Assembly: GCA_963809205.1 (NCBI GenBank)
Contig: CAWEIS010000008.1
Location: forward strand, 1-10,955
Length of the DNA: 10,955 nucleotides
Reading direction: 5' to 3'
Source of the DNA: DATLLN01 sp963809205
Lineage (GTDB): Bacteria; Actinomycetota; Thermoleophilia; Gaiellales; JAICJC01
The notes under the pieces are model-generated. The model had not been told where the DNA came from and did no database searches. It saw only the letters and a list, made by a program, of their open reading frames with translations. Of this stretch, positions 1 to 5,444 are shown piece after piece. Position 1 is the first letter of the stretch. Each line of letters opens with the position of its first letter. Made by a program: the position numbers and the translations under genes.

Positions 1-39
1 GTTGCGCGGGTTCTCGCGCTTTCCGCCACTCGATGCCGC

Positions 40-59
40 ACGGTCAGGAACGGTCAGGA
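40..59. repeat. Tandem 10-bp direct repeat (ACGGTCAGGA x2)
   Basis: The decamer ACGGTCAGGA occurs twice head to tail, at 40-49 and 50-59. The 10-bp period would put both copies on the same helix face, which suits cooperative binding of a small DNA-binding protein. It lies just left of the TTGGCCCAA pair. The binding role is an inference. Confidence 0.55.
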
Positions 60-78
60 TGGGCCATATACGGACATT

Positions 79-98
79 TTGGCCCAAGGTTGGCCCAA
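79..98. repeat. Paired TTGGCCCAA sites, 11-bp spacing
   Basis: TTGGCCCAA is present at 79-87 and 90-98, an 11-bp repeat period. The core TTGGCCCA recurs as another 11-bp-spaced pair at 1276-1295. Short direct repeats near a tRNA fragment are typical of arm-type binding sites for tyrosine integrases. No integrase gene is visible, so this role is inferred. Confidence 0.6.
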
Positions 99-101
99 CC
101 C

Positions 102-125
102 CACGGACGCCACCCGGCGTCCGTG
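102..125. terminator. Hairpin with 10-bp perfect stem
   Basis: CACGGACGCC (102-111) and its exact reverse complement (116-125) flank a 4-nt loop. No T-tract follows on either strand, so intrinsic termination is uncertain. It could mark the end of a gene entering from the left, or be an element-end structure. Confidence 0.35.
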
Positions 126-514
126 ACGCCATGGCGCCCTGCCCGCTCGTGACATCAAACAGGTTGCGCGCCCCCGCCAGGGGCAGACCCCGGTCGGGGC
201 GCTGGACGCACCGAACGGCGAGAGGCTCCAGCAACACGCTCGGTGCAAAGTCGGCAGGAGCAGCCCTAGCGGTACTACTTCTGCCGCGAAGTCGCGCCGC
301 GAATGGCCGTTCCGGGCGGCGCAGCCTGGCTCCACCCACGCGTTGGGGCGGGTTTGCGCCGCCGGCCGCCGCTCGGCAAGCAGCTAGTGGCCCGACGCGC
401 AGCCCGACCGCCGCGGGTCGACTCGCCCCGGCGCCGTGCGCCTCGAACCGCCTCAACTCGCGAGCCCCGAATGTCACCCGCACCCGGCGCTACATCCGCG
501 GGCGGTTACCGGGT

Positions 515-778
515 TCACGCGTTCGCTACGACCTCGCGAACCTCGGTGCTCTCAATCTTGACCCCCTCGGGCACGTTGGCCCGCACCTGCGCTTCGGCGT
601 TCGTCGCGGCCTGCTCGGACTCGAAGACGAGCATTGAGAGACCGGTGCCGTCCTTACGCGTCCAGTAACCGGCCACGAACCCCGGTGCCTGCGAGACGCT
701 CGGCACGACGTCCTCGCGCAGACGAGCCGTGGCCGCTTCTGGATCGTCGATGTTCACCCTAACTACGATCGCGTGCAT
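515..778 (-). CDS. Small antibiotic-biosynthesis-monooxygenase-fold protein
   Basis: This 87-aa protein begins MHAIVVRVNIDD and looks like a single dimeric alpha/beta-barrel (ABM-like) domain: an N-terminal beta strand, a helix containing the AATARLRE segment, the middle motif SQAPGFVAGYW, the strand GLSMLVFES, and a C-terminal strand IESTEVREVV. The length suits a one-domain member. The start at 778 is fixed by AAGGAGG at 784-790 on the same strand, 5 nt away; an in-frame start 12 codons earlier lies upstream of that site and is rejected. The substrate cannot be told from sequence; many such small proteins are annotated only by fold. A TAAACT box at 816-821 on the minus strand may be its -10 element, but no good -35 is visible. 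It is transcribed divergently from the gene at 1069. Confidence 0.8.
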   Translation of the reverse strand: MHAIVVRVNIDDPEAATARLREDVVPSVSQAPGFVAGYWTRKDGTGLSMLVFESEQAATNAEAQVRANVPEGVKIESTEVREVVANA

Positions 779-910
779 GCTTGCCTCCTTTTCCAGGTTA
801 GTAGCGAGTCGCACGAGTTTACCCTGCGCGTTCGTGACTCGCCGGGCGCCGCACCGATCCCTACGGCTCGCGCTACCAACCCGCTACAAGCCCGCAGTGC
901 CCTCGCGCCC

Positions 911-941
911 GTGACAAGACGGCACGAGCGGCATGTACGCT
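911..941 (+). promoter_or_regulatory. Putative promoter for 948-1275
   Basis: A -10-like TACGCT is at 936-941 and GTGACA, one base from TTGACA, is at 911-916. The 19-bp spacer is longer than ideal. Transcription would start near 948, which is a GTG codon opening a short frame. Confidence 0.4.
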
Positions 942-947
942 GAAGCG

Positions 948-1046
948 GTGCGCCTCGCAGCTCGTTGGAGCCGCCCCAGCCGGTCGCTGACCCTTCGTAC
1001 CGGCGCCACGATGCACGGGCATCTGACCGAGCTGACGAGCACCTAA
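948..1046 (+). CDS. Possible leaderless 32-codon upstream ORF
   Basis: A GTG at 948 lies 6 nt after the TACGCT box, the same arrangement as the gene at 1561. It opens a 32-codon frame ending at TAA 1044-1046, 22 nt before the ATG of the next gene. The peptide starts VRLAARWSRPSRSL and ends HLTELTST; it is basic and resembles nothing I know. It could be a leader peptide controlling the downstream gene, or simply a 5' untranslated region that happens to be open. Evidence is positional only. Confidence 0.3.
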   Translation: MRLAARWSRPSRSLTLRTGATMHGHLTELTST

Positions 1047-1068
1047 CCATCCGACAGGAGGAACACCG

Positions 1069-1275
1069 ATGACGGACACCGAGTCAGCCAACGCCACGAA
1101 GCACTGCTACGCGTGCGGCGAGGAACTCCCCGCCAATCGGCTGATGCTCTTCCTGCGGGTCACGGAGGATGACAAGGACGACAGCGTCGTGATCACGGCG
1201 ATGCACGACGACGGGCGGTGCAACGTCGAGGATGGGCCGAGCGCGGCATGGCTGGCCGAGCAGGAATCCGTCTGA
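1069..1275 (+). CDS. Small hypothetical protein with CxxC motif
   Basis: The 68-aa acidic protein has Cys13 and Cys16 in CYACGEEL, and later His46 and Cys51 (MHDDGRC), which together could bind one zinc as a small treble-clef or ribbon. AGGAGG at 1056-1061 sits 7 nt before the ATG and decides the start. I do not recognise the family, so no function is assigned. The stop codon ends at 1275, immediately before the second TTGGCCCA pair, so the gene sits right at the inner edge of the suspected element boundary. It may share a transcript with the possible short ORF at 948-1046. Confidence 0.7.
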   Translation: MTDTESANATKHCYACGEELPANRLMLFLRVTEDDKDDSVVITAMHDDGRCNVEDGPSAAWLAEQESV

Positions 1276-1295
1276 TTGGCCCAGGATTGGCCCAA
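1276..1295. repeat. Second TTGGCCCA pair, 11-bp spacing
   Basis: TTGGCCCA occurs at 1276-1283 and 1287-1294 (extended to TTGGCCCAA at 1287-1295). The 11-bp period matches the pair at 79-98. It lies between a stop codon and a tRNA-like sequence beginning near 1309, the usual order of integrase arm sites beside an attachment site. Confidence 0.6.
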
Positions 1296-1308
1296 GTAGT
1301 GGTGCGTG

Positions 1309-1388
1309 CCCGCATAAACCCCTGCTAATCGCAGGGTTGGTGCCGCCCTCTCACGGCGGTAACACCGGTTCGAATCCGGTATGCGGTA
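1309..1388 (+). tRNA. tRNA-Glu(CTC)-like sequence, 5' half abnormal
   Basis: The 3' half is an excellent tRNA-Glu: anticodon stem CCGCC/GGCGG (1343-1347, 1355-1359), loop CTCTCAC with anticodon CTC at 1350-1352, 4-nt variable region, T arm ACCGG-TTCGAAT-CCGGT (1364-1380), then ATGCGGT and A. The 5' half is odd. CCCGCAT at 1309-1315 pairs with ATGCGGT at six of seven positions, but the D arm is replaced by AACCC/GGGTT around a 12-nt loop without the usual GG pair, followed by a 4-nt linker. It may be a decayed or divergent tRNA, or the 3' half of a tRNA left at an integration site with chance acceptor pairing. No CCA is encoded. Confidence 0.55.
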
Positions 1389-1548
1389 CTCCGCGGAGCT
1401 CCGGCGAGCACGACCTGCCGCCGGAGCCTCGCTGTACCGCCCTCCTCGACCATGGCGGATCGCGGCGAAACCACCGGTGGCCGGCGCCGGTCTCAAATGA
1501 GTGCGACGCATAAGTAGCCGGCACGGTCCCGCCGGCCACCCCTGCGGC

Positions 1549-1554
1549 TACCGT
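1549..1554 (+). promoter_or_regulatory. -10 box for leaderless gene at 1561
   Basis: TACCGT ends 6 nt before ATG 1561, so the transcript would start at or next to the start codon. No Shine-Dalgarno sequence precedes this ATG, which supports leaderless translation. Confidence 0.45.
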
Positions 1555-1560
1555 TGGCGC

Positions 1561-1929
1561 ATGACGATGGACGTACTGGCGGTGTGCCCACGCGGGCACG
1601 TCTACGCCGCTGGGATGCCTTCCGAGTTCTACGACGAGAAGTCCGACTGGGGACAGCCGGTCGAGAAACCGTGCCCGAAGTGCAAGCGACGGGGCAGCGT
1701 CCCCGTGCCGTCCGGCAAAGTCCTCCTCATCGCCGGGCTCTCGGAGGCGGATCGGTCGCGGGTGATGGCGATCGTCTCGGATTCGCCCGACGATGAAACC
1801 TTCGCCCGGAACCTGCGCCAGGCCCTTCCCGCCGTTGCGGCCGACATCGACTGGTTCCTGCGGCACCCGATGACCCGCACCGTGGTATCGGCGCTGATCC
1901 GCAGAGACGGCGTCCCGGACGTCCTGTAG
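1561..1929 (+). CDS. Hypothetical protein with zinc-ribbon-like N-terminus
   Basis: The 122-aa protein starts MTMDVLAVCPRGH. Cys9 and His13 (CPRGH) and Cys38/Cys41 (CPKC) form a plausible zinc-ribbon pair about 25 residues apart. The remainder looks helical and includes LSEADRSRVMAIV and a terminal segment with RTVVSALIRRD. I do not recognise the family. A longer in-frame reading from 1501 exists, but its added residues look non-coding and the TACCGT box fits ATG 1561; a second ATG at 1567 is also possible. It faces the tadG-like gene tail to tail, with a 23-bp inverted repeat between them. The zinc ribbon could serve protein or nucleic-acid contacts; nothing here decides which. Confidence 0.65.
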   Translation: MTMDVLAVCPRGHVYAAGMPSEFYDEKSDWGQPVEKPCPKCKRRGSVPVPSGKVLLIAGLSEADRSRVMAIVSDSPDDETFARNLRQALPAVAADIDWFLRHPMTRTVVSALIRRDGVPDVL

Positions 1930-1952
1930 CCGGCGGAAGCGGGCTCTGTGCA

Positions 1953-1999
1953 GCGGTCGGTGTAACAACGGGGTCAGACCCCGTTGTTACACCGACCGC
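1953..1999. terminator. 23-bp perfect inverted repeat between convergent genes
   Basis: GCGGTCGGTGTAACAACGGG continues to 1975, and its exact reverse complement runs 1977-1999 around a single A. It lies 23 nt after the stop at 1929 and 20 nt after the tadG-like stop on the other strand, so it could terminate both transcripts, although no T-tract is present. The centre CGGGGTCAGACCCCG matches the palindrome core at 7286-7306, suggesting a dispersed repeat rather than a plain terminator. Confidence 0.6.
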
Positions 2000-2019
2000 A
2001 CGCCCCCCCAGGCGGACGT

Positions 2020-3033
2020 CTACTTGGTCAGAGCGATCGTGCTCGCGAGGTTCTGGTTCCCGTTCGGGTTCCAGGCGCCGGTCTGGTCGCCGGCCGTGGC
2101 CGGATCCTCGAGCCCGACGAACACGCCGGTCACCGTCTTGCCGTTGGCCGTGTAGCCCGGCGGCCCGGTGATCACAAACCAGGCGAAGCCGATCACGCGG
2201 ACCTGACCGGAACCGTTCAGCCAGTTGGTGCCGCCGTTGGGATCCTCGACCACCGGAATCAGCACCAGCTGCTTGCTCGAGGAGTCGAGCACCCTGGCGT
2301 GCGCCGGATCGCTGTAGTCGACGATCTGGTTGAGCGGCTTCCAGGTCGTGATCCGCGTGTCGATGCCCTGGCGGGTCGGGCCGGCGTTCTGGCCGGGCTT
2401 GACGTCGAGCATCTCCTGGAGGCTGATCGGGCAGGCGTTCAGGGCGCCGCTGATCTCGTCGCGATACGGGCTGGCGCCGTTGGGCACCGGGCAGTTCACG
2501 TTGTTGACGTAGGGCAGTGACAGCGCGCCGTTGTTCGACGAGCTGTTGTCCGTGTAGATCTGGTACGGCTGGCCCGGCGTGAAGCTGTTCCTCATCACGC
2601 CCCACGGCATGATGTCGTGGTTACTGGTGACGGTCGAGTACGACTGAACCGTCGCCTGCGCGGCCGCCGTGATCGGAACGTTGTCGATACCGAAGATCGT
2701 CGTGAAGAACGACCGCGACTGCCGCGTGATCGAAACCGTCACCGAGTCGTGCGCCGTCTGGTTCGTGGTGTTGGTGTACGTGGGCGAGTCGCCGGCCATC
2801 GCGTTCTTGGCGAAGTTCGACGACGCGGCGGTCACCGCGCTCGACCACCCGGTCGGCAGCTGGGAGGCGCCGGCGAGCGCCGAGGCGTCGGCCTCGGCCT
2901 GCACAGCCTGCTTCTCCTGATACCAGTGCCCCACATCGATCGCCAGCCCGGCCATGCCGAGCACCGCGAACATGAACAGCACGAAGACCACGAGGGTCTG
3001 CCCGCCCTCGCCCGAGCGCGTAATGCGCGTCAT
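2020..3033 (-). CDS. TadE/TadG-like pilus assembly / secreted protein
   Basis: The 337-aa protein begins MTRITRSGEGGQTLVVFVLF. Its short basic head, GGQTLVVF motif, single membrane helix (about residues 12-34) and following DVGHWYQEKQAVQAEADASA segment are the standard N-terminus of Flp/Tad pilus TadE/G-like proteins, which stay anchored in the membrane with the body outside. The outer part contains QVRVIGFAWFVITG near the C-terminus and a final FVGLEDPATAG..TGAW block. Its ATG overlaps the stop of the preceding gene by 4 bases (3030-3033), so translation is probably coupled. It is last in a sigma-factor operon. A broken paralogue lies at 5439-6057. No other Tad gene (secretion ATPase, prepilin) is in the window, so it may be a stand-alone cell-envelope protein. 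Confidence 0.8.
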   Translation of the reverse strand: MTRITRSGEGGQTLVVFVLFMFAVLGMAGLAIDVGHWYQEKQAVQAEADASALAGASQLPTGWSSAVTAASSNFAKNAMAGDSPTYTNTTNQTAHDSVTVSITRQSRSFFTTIFGIDNVPITAAAQATVQSYSTVTSNHDIMPWGVMRNSFTPGQPYQIYTDNSSSNNGALSLPYVNNVNCPVPNGASPYRDEISGALNACPISLQEMLDVKPGQNAGPTRQGIDTRITTWKPLNQIVDYSDPAHARVLDSSSKQLVLIPVVEDPNGGTNWLNGSGQVRVIGFAWFVITGPPGYTANGKTVTGVFVGLEDPATAGDQTGAWNPNGNQNLASTIALTK

Positions 3034-3803
3034 CCCTGCTTCCCTGCCTTCCCGGAGTTGCCCTTCGCCTCGCCCTGGCCACCGCCGTCATGTGCGTGCG
3101 CCGCGGACTGGCCGCGGGTGGCGCCGTTCCCGCCACCGCCGGAGGGCTGATGAGTGGGCCTTGCAGTCGGTGTTGCGGGCGGTTGCCCTGCGTGGCTCTT
3201 CCCGTCGCTGGCGACGGTCGAGACCGCCTCGCCCTTCGCCCGGCCGGTTAGACCATCGGTATGGGCGACCGTCGAAACGGCCTTGCCGTGCTGGTTGCGC
3301 GGGGTATGAAAATGCTGTCGCTGGGCGCCCGCCGCCGAGCGATGCCGCTCGTGGCCGGTCGCGGCGCCCGCTGATGCGGACGGCCCGCGCACTGGCGACG
3401 GATGAGCTCGGTGGATGGTCGACCCCGAGCCGACGCCGGCCAGCATCCTGGCGGCGAGGCGCTCGACGGCGTGCGGGTGTGTGGCGGCGACGGCGGAGCC
3501 GACGGCGATCGTCAGCGTTGCGGCAACGAACACGGCCGCGGCCGATACGTGCCGCCGGCCCTGCCGGACGCGCCCACCCGTGTTCGTCTCATCGGCGCAC
3601 CGCAACCGCTCGATGACGGCAGCCATGTTCGCCACCGTACGGCGTGCGGTGAGCTCGACGAGATGCTCTCCGAGCGCCGCGGCGTCGAGCAAGCGCACCA
3701 CATGAGCCCAGCCGGGAGGCGAGTCGTCCGGTGCGACGACGCCGGCAAGGATCCGGTCTGCGGTATGAGGGTCGAGCTCGACGTGCGGCATCTCACACCA
3801 CAC
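3030..3803 (-). CDS. Membrane protein, probable anti-sigma paralogue 2
   Basis: Up to 257 aa. The N-terminal ELDPHTADRILAGVVAPDDS..PPGW closely follows the neighbour at 3848-4792 (ELDLDTADRILSGAVEAADA..PPGF), so the two arose by duplication. One membrane helix spans about residues 88-108 (AAAVFVAATLTIAVGSAVAA). The outer tail, about 145 residues, is rich in His, Ala, Gly and Ser, with paired KAVSTVAHTDG and EAVSTVASDGK repeats. A small cytosolic domain, single helix and placement after an ECF sigma gene fit a membrane anti-sigma factor; no recognised sigma-binding signature proves it. The start is uncertain: GTG 3803 or ATG 3791 (MPHVELD), the latter aligning with an internal Met of the paralogue. 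Neither has a clear ribosome site. The stop overlaps the next ATG. Confidence 0.7.
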   Translation of the reverse strand: MWCEMPHVELDPHTADRILAGVVAPDDSPPGWAHVVRLLDAAALGEHLVELTARRTVANMAAVIERLRCADETNTGGRVRQGRRHVSAAAVFVAATLTIAVGSAVAATHPHAVERLAARMLAGVGSGSTIHRAHPSPVRGPSASAGAATGHERHRSAAGAQRQHFHTPRNQHGKAVSTVAHTDGLTGRAKGEAVSTVASDGKSHAGQPPATPTARPTHQPSGGGGNGATRGQSAAHAHDGGGQGEAKGNSGKAGKQG

Positions 3804-3847
3804 ATCGCGCTAGCCCCGATTTGCGTTACACCGAATCTGCGCGGACG

Positions 3848-4792
3848 TCAACCCGTGGGCTCGGACGGCGCCGCTGCGCCGTTGCCCTTGGCCTTGCCGT
3901 TGCCCTGCGGCCGGCCCGTGGTGCCGACGCCGCCGGCATTCCCCTTGCCCTGGCCCTGGCCCTGACCTTGGCCCTGGCCTTGCCCCTGGCCGACGCCATT
4001 GCCGTTGCCGGTCCCATTCCCGTTGCCGGTCCCGTTCCCGAGCCCGTTGGCCTTGCCGTTGCCGTTGTTGTTGCCCTGACCGGCGCCGGGCGGCGTGTTC
4101 GTCTTGTTCTTGCCGAGAGCTTTGCCGTTGCCCGGAGTGGTCGAGCCGCCGCCATCCGTGGTCTGACCGTCGCCGGTCTGGCCGTCGCCGCCGCCGGAGC
4201 CTCCCGCCGACCCGGCACCGCCGTTGGCGCCCTTCGCCTTGCCCTGGCCCGGCGTCGTCCCGGCGTCGCCGTGCTTGCCGCCGCCTCCGGCCTCGTGCTT
4301 GCCGGTGGAGCCGTTCGATCCGCCGCTCGGCGAACCGCCAGCGTTCCCGGCGGCGCCGCCGTCTTGCTGATCGTCAGCCGGACTGCCGGAGGATCCCGGC
4401 ACCGAGACGCCGACGTGGTGCAGCGCCTTTGACACGGCGTCCTGTGCCGGGCCGGGCAGCGCACCGGCGACCGCGAGACCCGCGGTCGCGCTGAACACCG
4501 TGACCGCGCAGACCAGGGCCATCGCCGTCCGCCGGCGGAACCGTCCGCCCGCGACGCGCGCGGGGCGGCGCGTCTCCATCGCCGCAGCCATACGAGTTGC
4601 CATACGCCACTCGTCGAATCCTTCGACCTCGGCGGTCTCGTCGAGGGTCGCCGCCTGCAGCAGCTGGACGACGGACTCGAAGCCCGGCGGTGCGTCGGCG
4701 GCCTCGACGGCGCCCGACAGGATGCGGTCGGCCGTGTCGAGATCGAGCTCGATCGGCCTCATGTCCTGCTCGTTGCGGTGCCAGTCGCTCAT
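3848..4792 (-). CDS. Probable membrane anti-sigma factor with Gly-rich tail
   Basis: The 314-aa protein begins MSDWHRNEQD. Residues 14-48 carry ELDLDTADRILSG and APPGFESVVQLLQAA, a cytosolic segment of a kind I recall beside actinobacterial ECF sigma genes. A basic stretch (GRFRRRTA) precedes one membrane helix at about 90-110. The outer 200 residues are low complexity: Gly, Ser, Asn, Lys and Gln, ending in NGNG and GQGQ repeats. Start 4792 is chosen because its ATG overlaps the sigma stop (ATGA, 4789-4792); the same frame stays open upstream but runs inside the sigma gene. The proposed role, binding the upstream sigma factor at the membrane and releasing it on an envelope signal, is inferred from position and topology. 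There is no HxxxCxxC zinc anti-sigma motif, so a ZAS-type factor is unlikely. Confidence 0.7.
   Translation of the reverse strand: MSDWHRNEQDMRPIELDLDTADRILSGAVEAADAPPGFESVVQLLQAATLDETAEVEGFDEWRMATRMAAAMETRRPARVAGGRFRRRTAMALVCAVTVFSATAGLAVAGALPGPAQDAVSKALHHVGVSVPGSSGSPADDQQDGGAAGNAGGSPSGGSNGSTGKHEAGGGGKHGDAGTTPGQGKAKGANGGAGSAGGSGGGDGQTGDGQTTDGGGSTTPGNGKALGKNKTNTPPGAGQGNNNGNGKANGLGNGTGNGNGTGNGNGVGQGQGQGQGQGQGQGKGNAGGVGTTGRPQGNGKAKGNGAAAPSEPTG
3944..4038. repeat. Tandem microrepeats encoding GQ and NGNG tracts
   Basis: About 3944-3991 is a degenerate 6-bp tandem repeat (CTGGCC/TTGCCC type) encoding a Gly-Gln run. At 4003-4038 an 18-bp unit is duplicated head to tail with one change, encoding NGNGTG twice. 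Such tracts expand and contract by slippage, so the tail length probably varies between strains. Confidence 0.75.
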
Positions 4793-5358
4793 TGCTCGAC
4801 CAGTTCCGCCTGCCGCGCCAGCTGCGTCAGCGCGCGATGCTGGATCACGCGGACGTTGCCTGGGGTCTTGCCCAGGATCGATGCCACGTCCTCGGCGTTG
4901 AGTCCGCCGACCACTCGAAGCAACACGACCTCCGCCTGTTCCGGTGAGAGCTCCATGATCCGCCGAACCGCAGCAGCCGAATCGATCCGTCCCAGAGCCT
5001 CTGCCTGGGTATCGGCTGCGGGGTCGCTCCGCTCCAGCCGCGAGCCGTCCGTCGGGTCGGTACGGCGGCGGGTGATCCGGCGCTGGTCGTCCAGCAGCCG
5101 GCGGCGGGCGATCGTGAACAACCACCGGCGAAAGTCGGGTTCGCCGCCCTTGAACCGGTCGAGCCCGCCGGCCACATCCAGCCACGTCTCCGAGGCCAAG
5201 TCGTCCGCGGCGTCGATGGCGTTGGCGCGCAGGTACCGCACCAGCGAAGGCTGGTAGAAGCGGTACATCTCGCCCAGCGCCGTGACGTCGCCGACACGCG
5301 CAGCCGAGAGCACCTCGTCGAAGGCACGGGGCTCCACTCTCTCATTTAGCTTCCCCAT
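4789..5358 (-). CDS. ECF-family RNA polymerase sigma factor
   Basis: The 189-aa protein has the two ECF domains. Region 2 spans about residues 25-95, with DLASETWLDVAGGLDRF (promoter -10 contact and core binding) and DFRRWLFTIARRRLLDDQRR. Region 4 spans about 130-182, with LSPEQAEVVLLRVVGGLNAEDVASILGKTPGNVRV as helix-turn-helix for the -35 element. There is no extra C-terminal domain. Start ATG 5358 (MGKLNERVEP) is preferred; the longer TTG start at 5421 would add 21 residues unlike any sigma factor. No strong ribosome site precedes either. It heads a four-gene operon and overlaps the next gene by 4 bases, consistent with coupled synthesis of a sigma factor and its inhibitor. Autoregulation is likely for such operons but not shown here. 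Confidence 0.88.
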   Translation of the reverse strand: MGKLNERVEPRAFDEVLSAARVGDVTALGEMYRFYQPSLVRYLRANAIDAADDLASETWLDVAGGLDRFKGGEPDFRRWLFTIARRRLLDDQRRITRRRTDPTDGSRLERSDPAADTQAEALGRIDSAAAVRRIMELSPEQAEVVLLRVVGGLNAEDVASILGKTPGNVRVIQHRALTQLARQAELVEQ

Positions 5359-5422
5359 CGCACCAATGTCCAGCCTCGAATTGGTGCTTACTTGATTCTC
5401 TGAACTTAGAGTCAAAATCAAA

Positions 5423-5444
5423 TGACCCGATCGGGTGACCCGAT
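5423..5444. promoter_or_regulatory. Palindrome and direct repeat upstream of sigma operon
   Basis: ACCCGATCGGGT at 5425-5436 is a perfect 12-bp palindrome. TGACCCGAT occurs at 5423-5431 and again at 5436-5444, 13 bp apart. This lies 65-87 bp upstream of the sigma start, next to an AT-rich stretch that probably holds the promoter. It may be an operator; the bound protein is unknown. Confidence 0.4.

Larger units (their letters stand above)
1..514. other. Gene-poor left flank
   Basis: I see no convincing gene here on either strand. The open frames are rich in Pro, Arg and Ala, have no ribosome binding site, and match no family I recognise. The stretch holds tandem 10-bp repeats, a pair of TTGGCCCAA sites and a 10-bp-stem hairpin, all within the first 125 bases. 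The rest has no structure I can name. A gene entering from the left cannot be excluded: one plus-strand frame stays open from base 1 to a stop at 124-126. Confidence 0.5.

Noticed and set aside
1..126. 3' end of a gene (such as an integrase) entering from the left
   Set aside because: One frame is open to a stop at 124-126, but 41 codons without a recognisable motif are not enough to support it.
2..637. Long plus-strand open frame at the left end
   Set aside because: Arg/Pro/Ala-rich shadow-type composition, no ribosome site, and it overlaps the well-supported ABM-like gene on the other strand.
1727..2605. 292-codon minus-strand frame across the 1930-2020 intergenic repeat
   Set aside because: It is out of frame with the tadG-like gene, highly Arg/Gln-rich, and runs through the inverted repeat and an opposing gene.
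3944..4038. CRISPR-like array
   Set aside because: Repeats are short, contiguous and in coding frame; there are no spacers or cas genes.
3731..4432. Plus-strand Ala/Leu/Val-rich frame resembling a membrane protein
   Set aside because: Its hydrophobic look comes from the antisense of the Gly-rich repeat tail of the minus-strand gene.
4793..5185. Upstream extension of the 3848-4792 gene in the same frame
   Set aside because: It lies entirely inside the sigma gene in another frame; the ATGA overlap gives a better start.
5359..5421. TTG start adding 21 residues to the sigma factor
   Set aside because: Added residues have no family similarity and no ribosome site; they fall in the AT-rich probable promoter.
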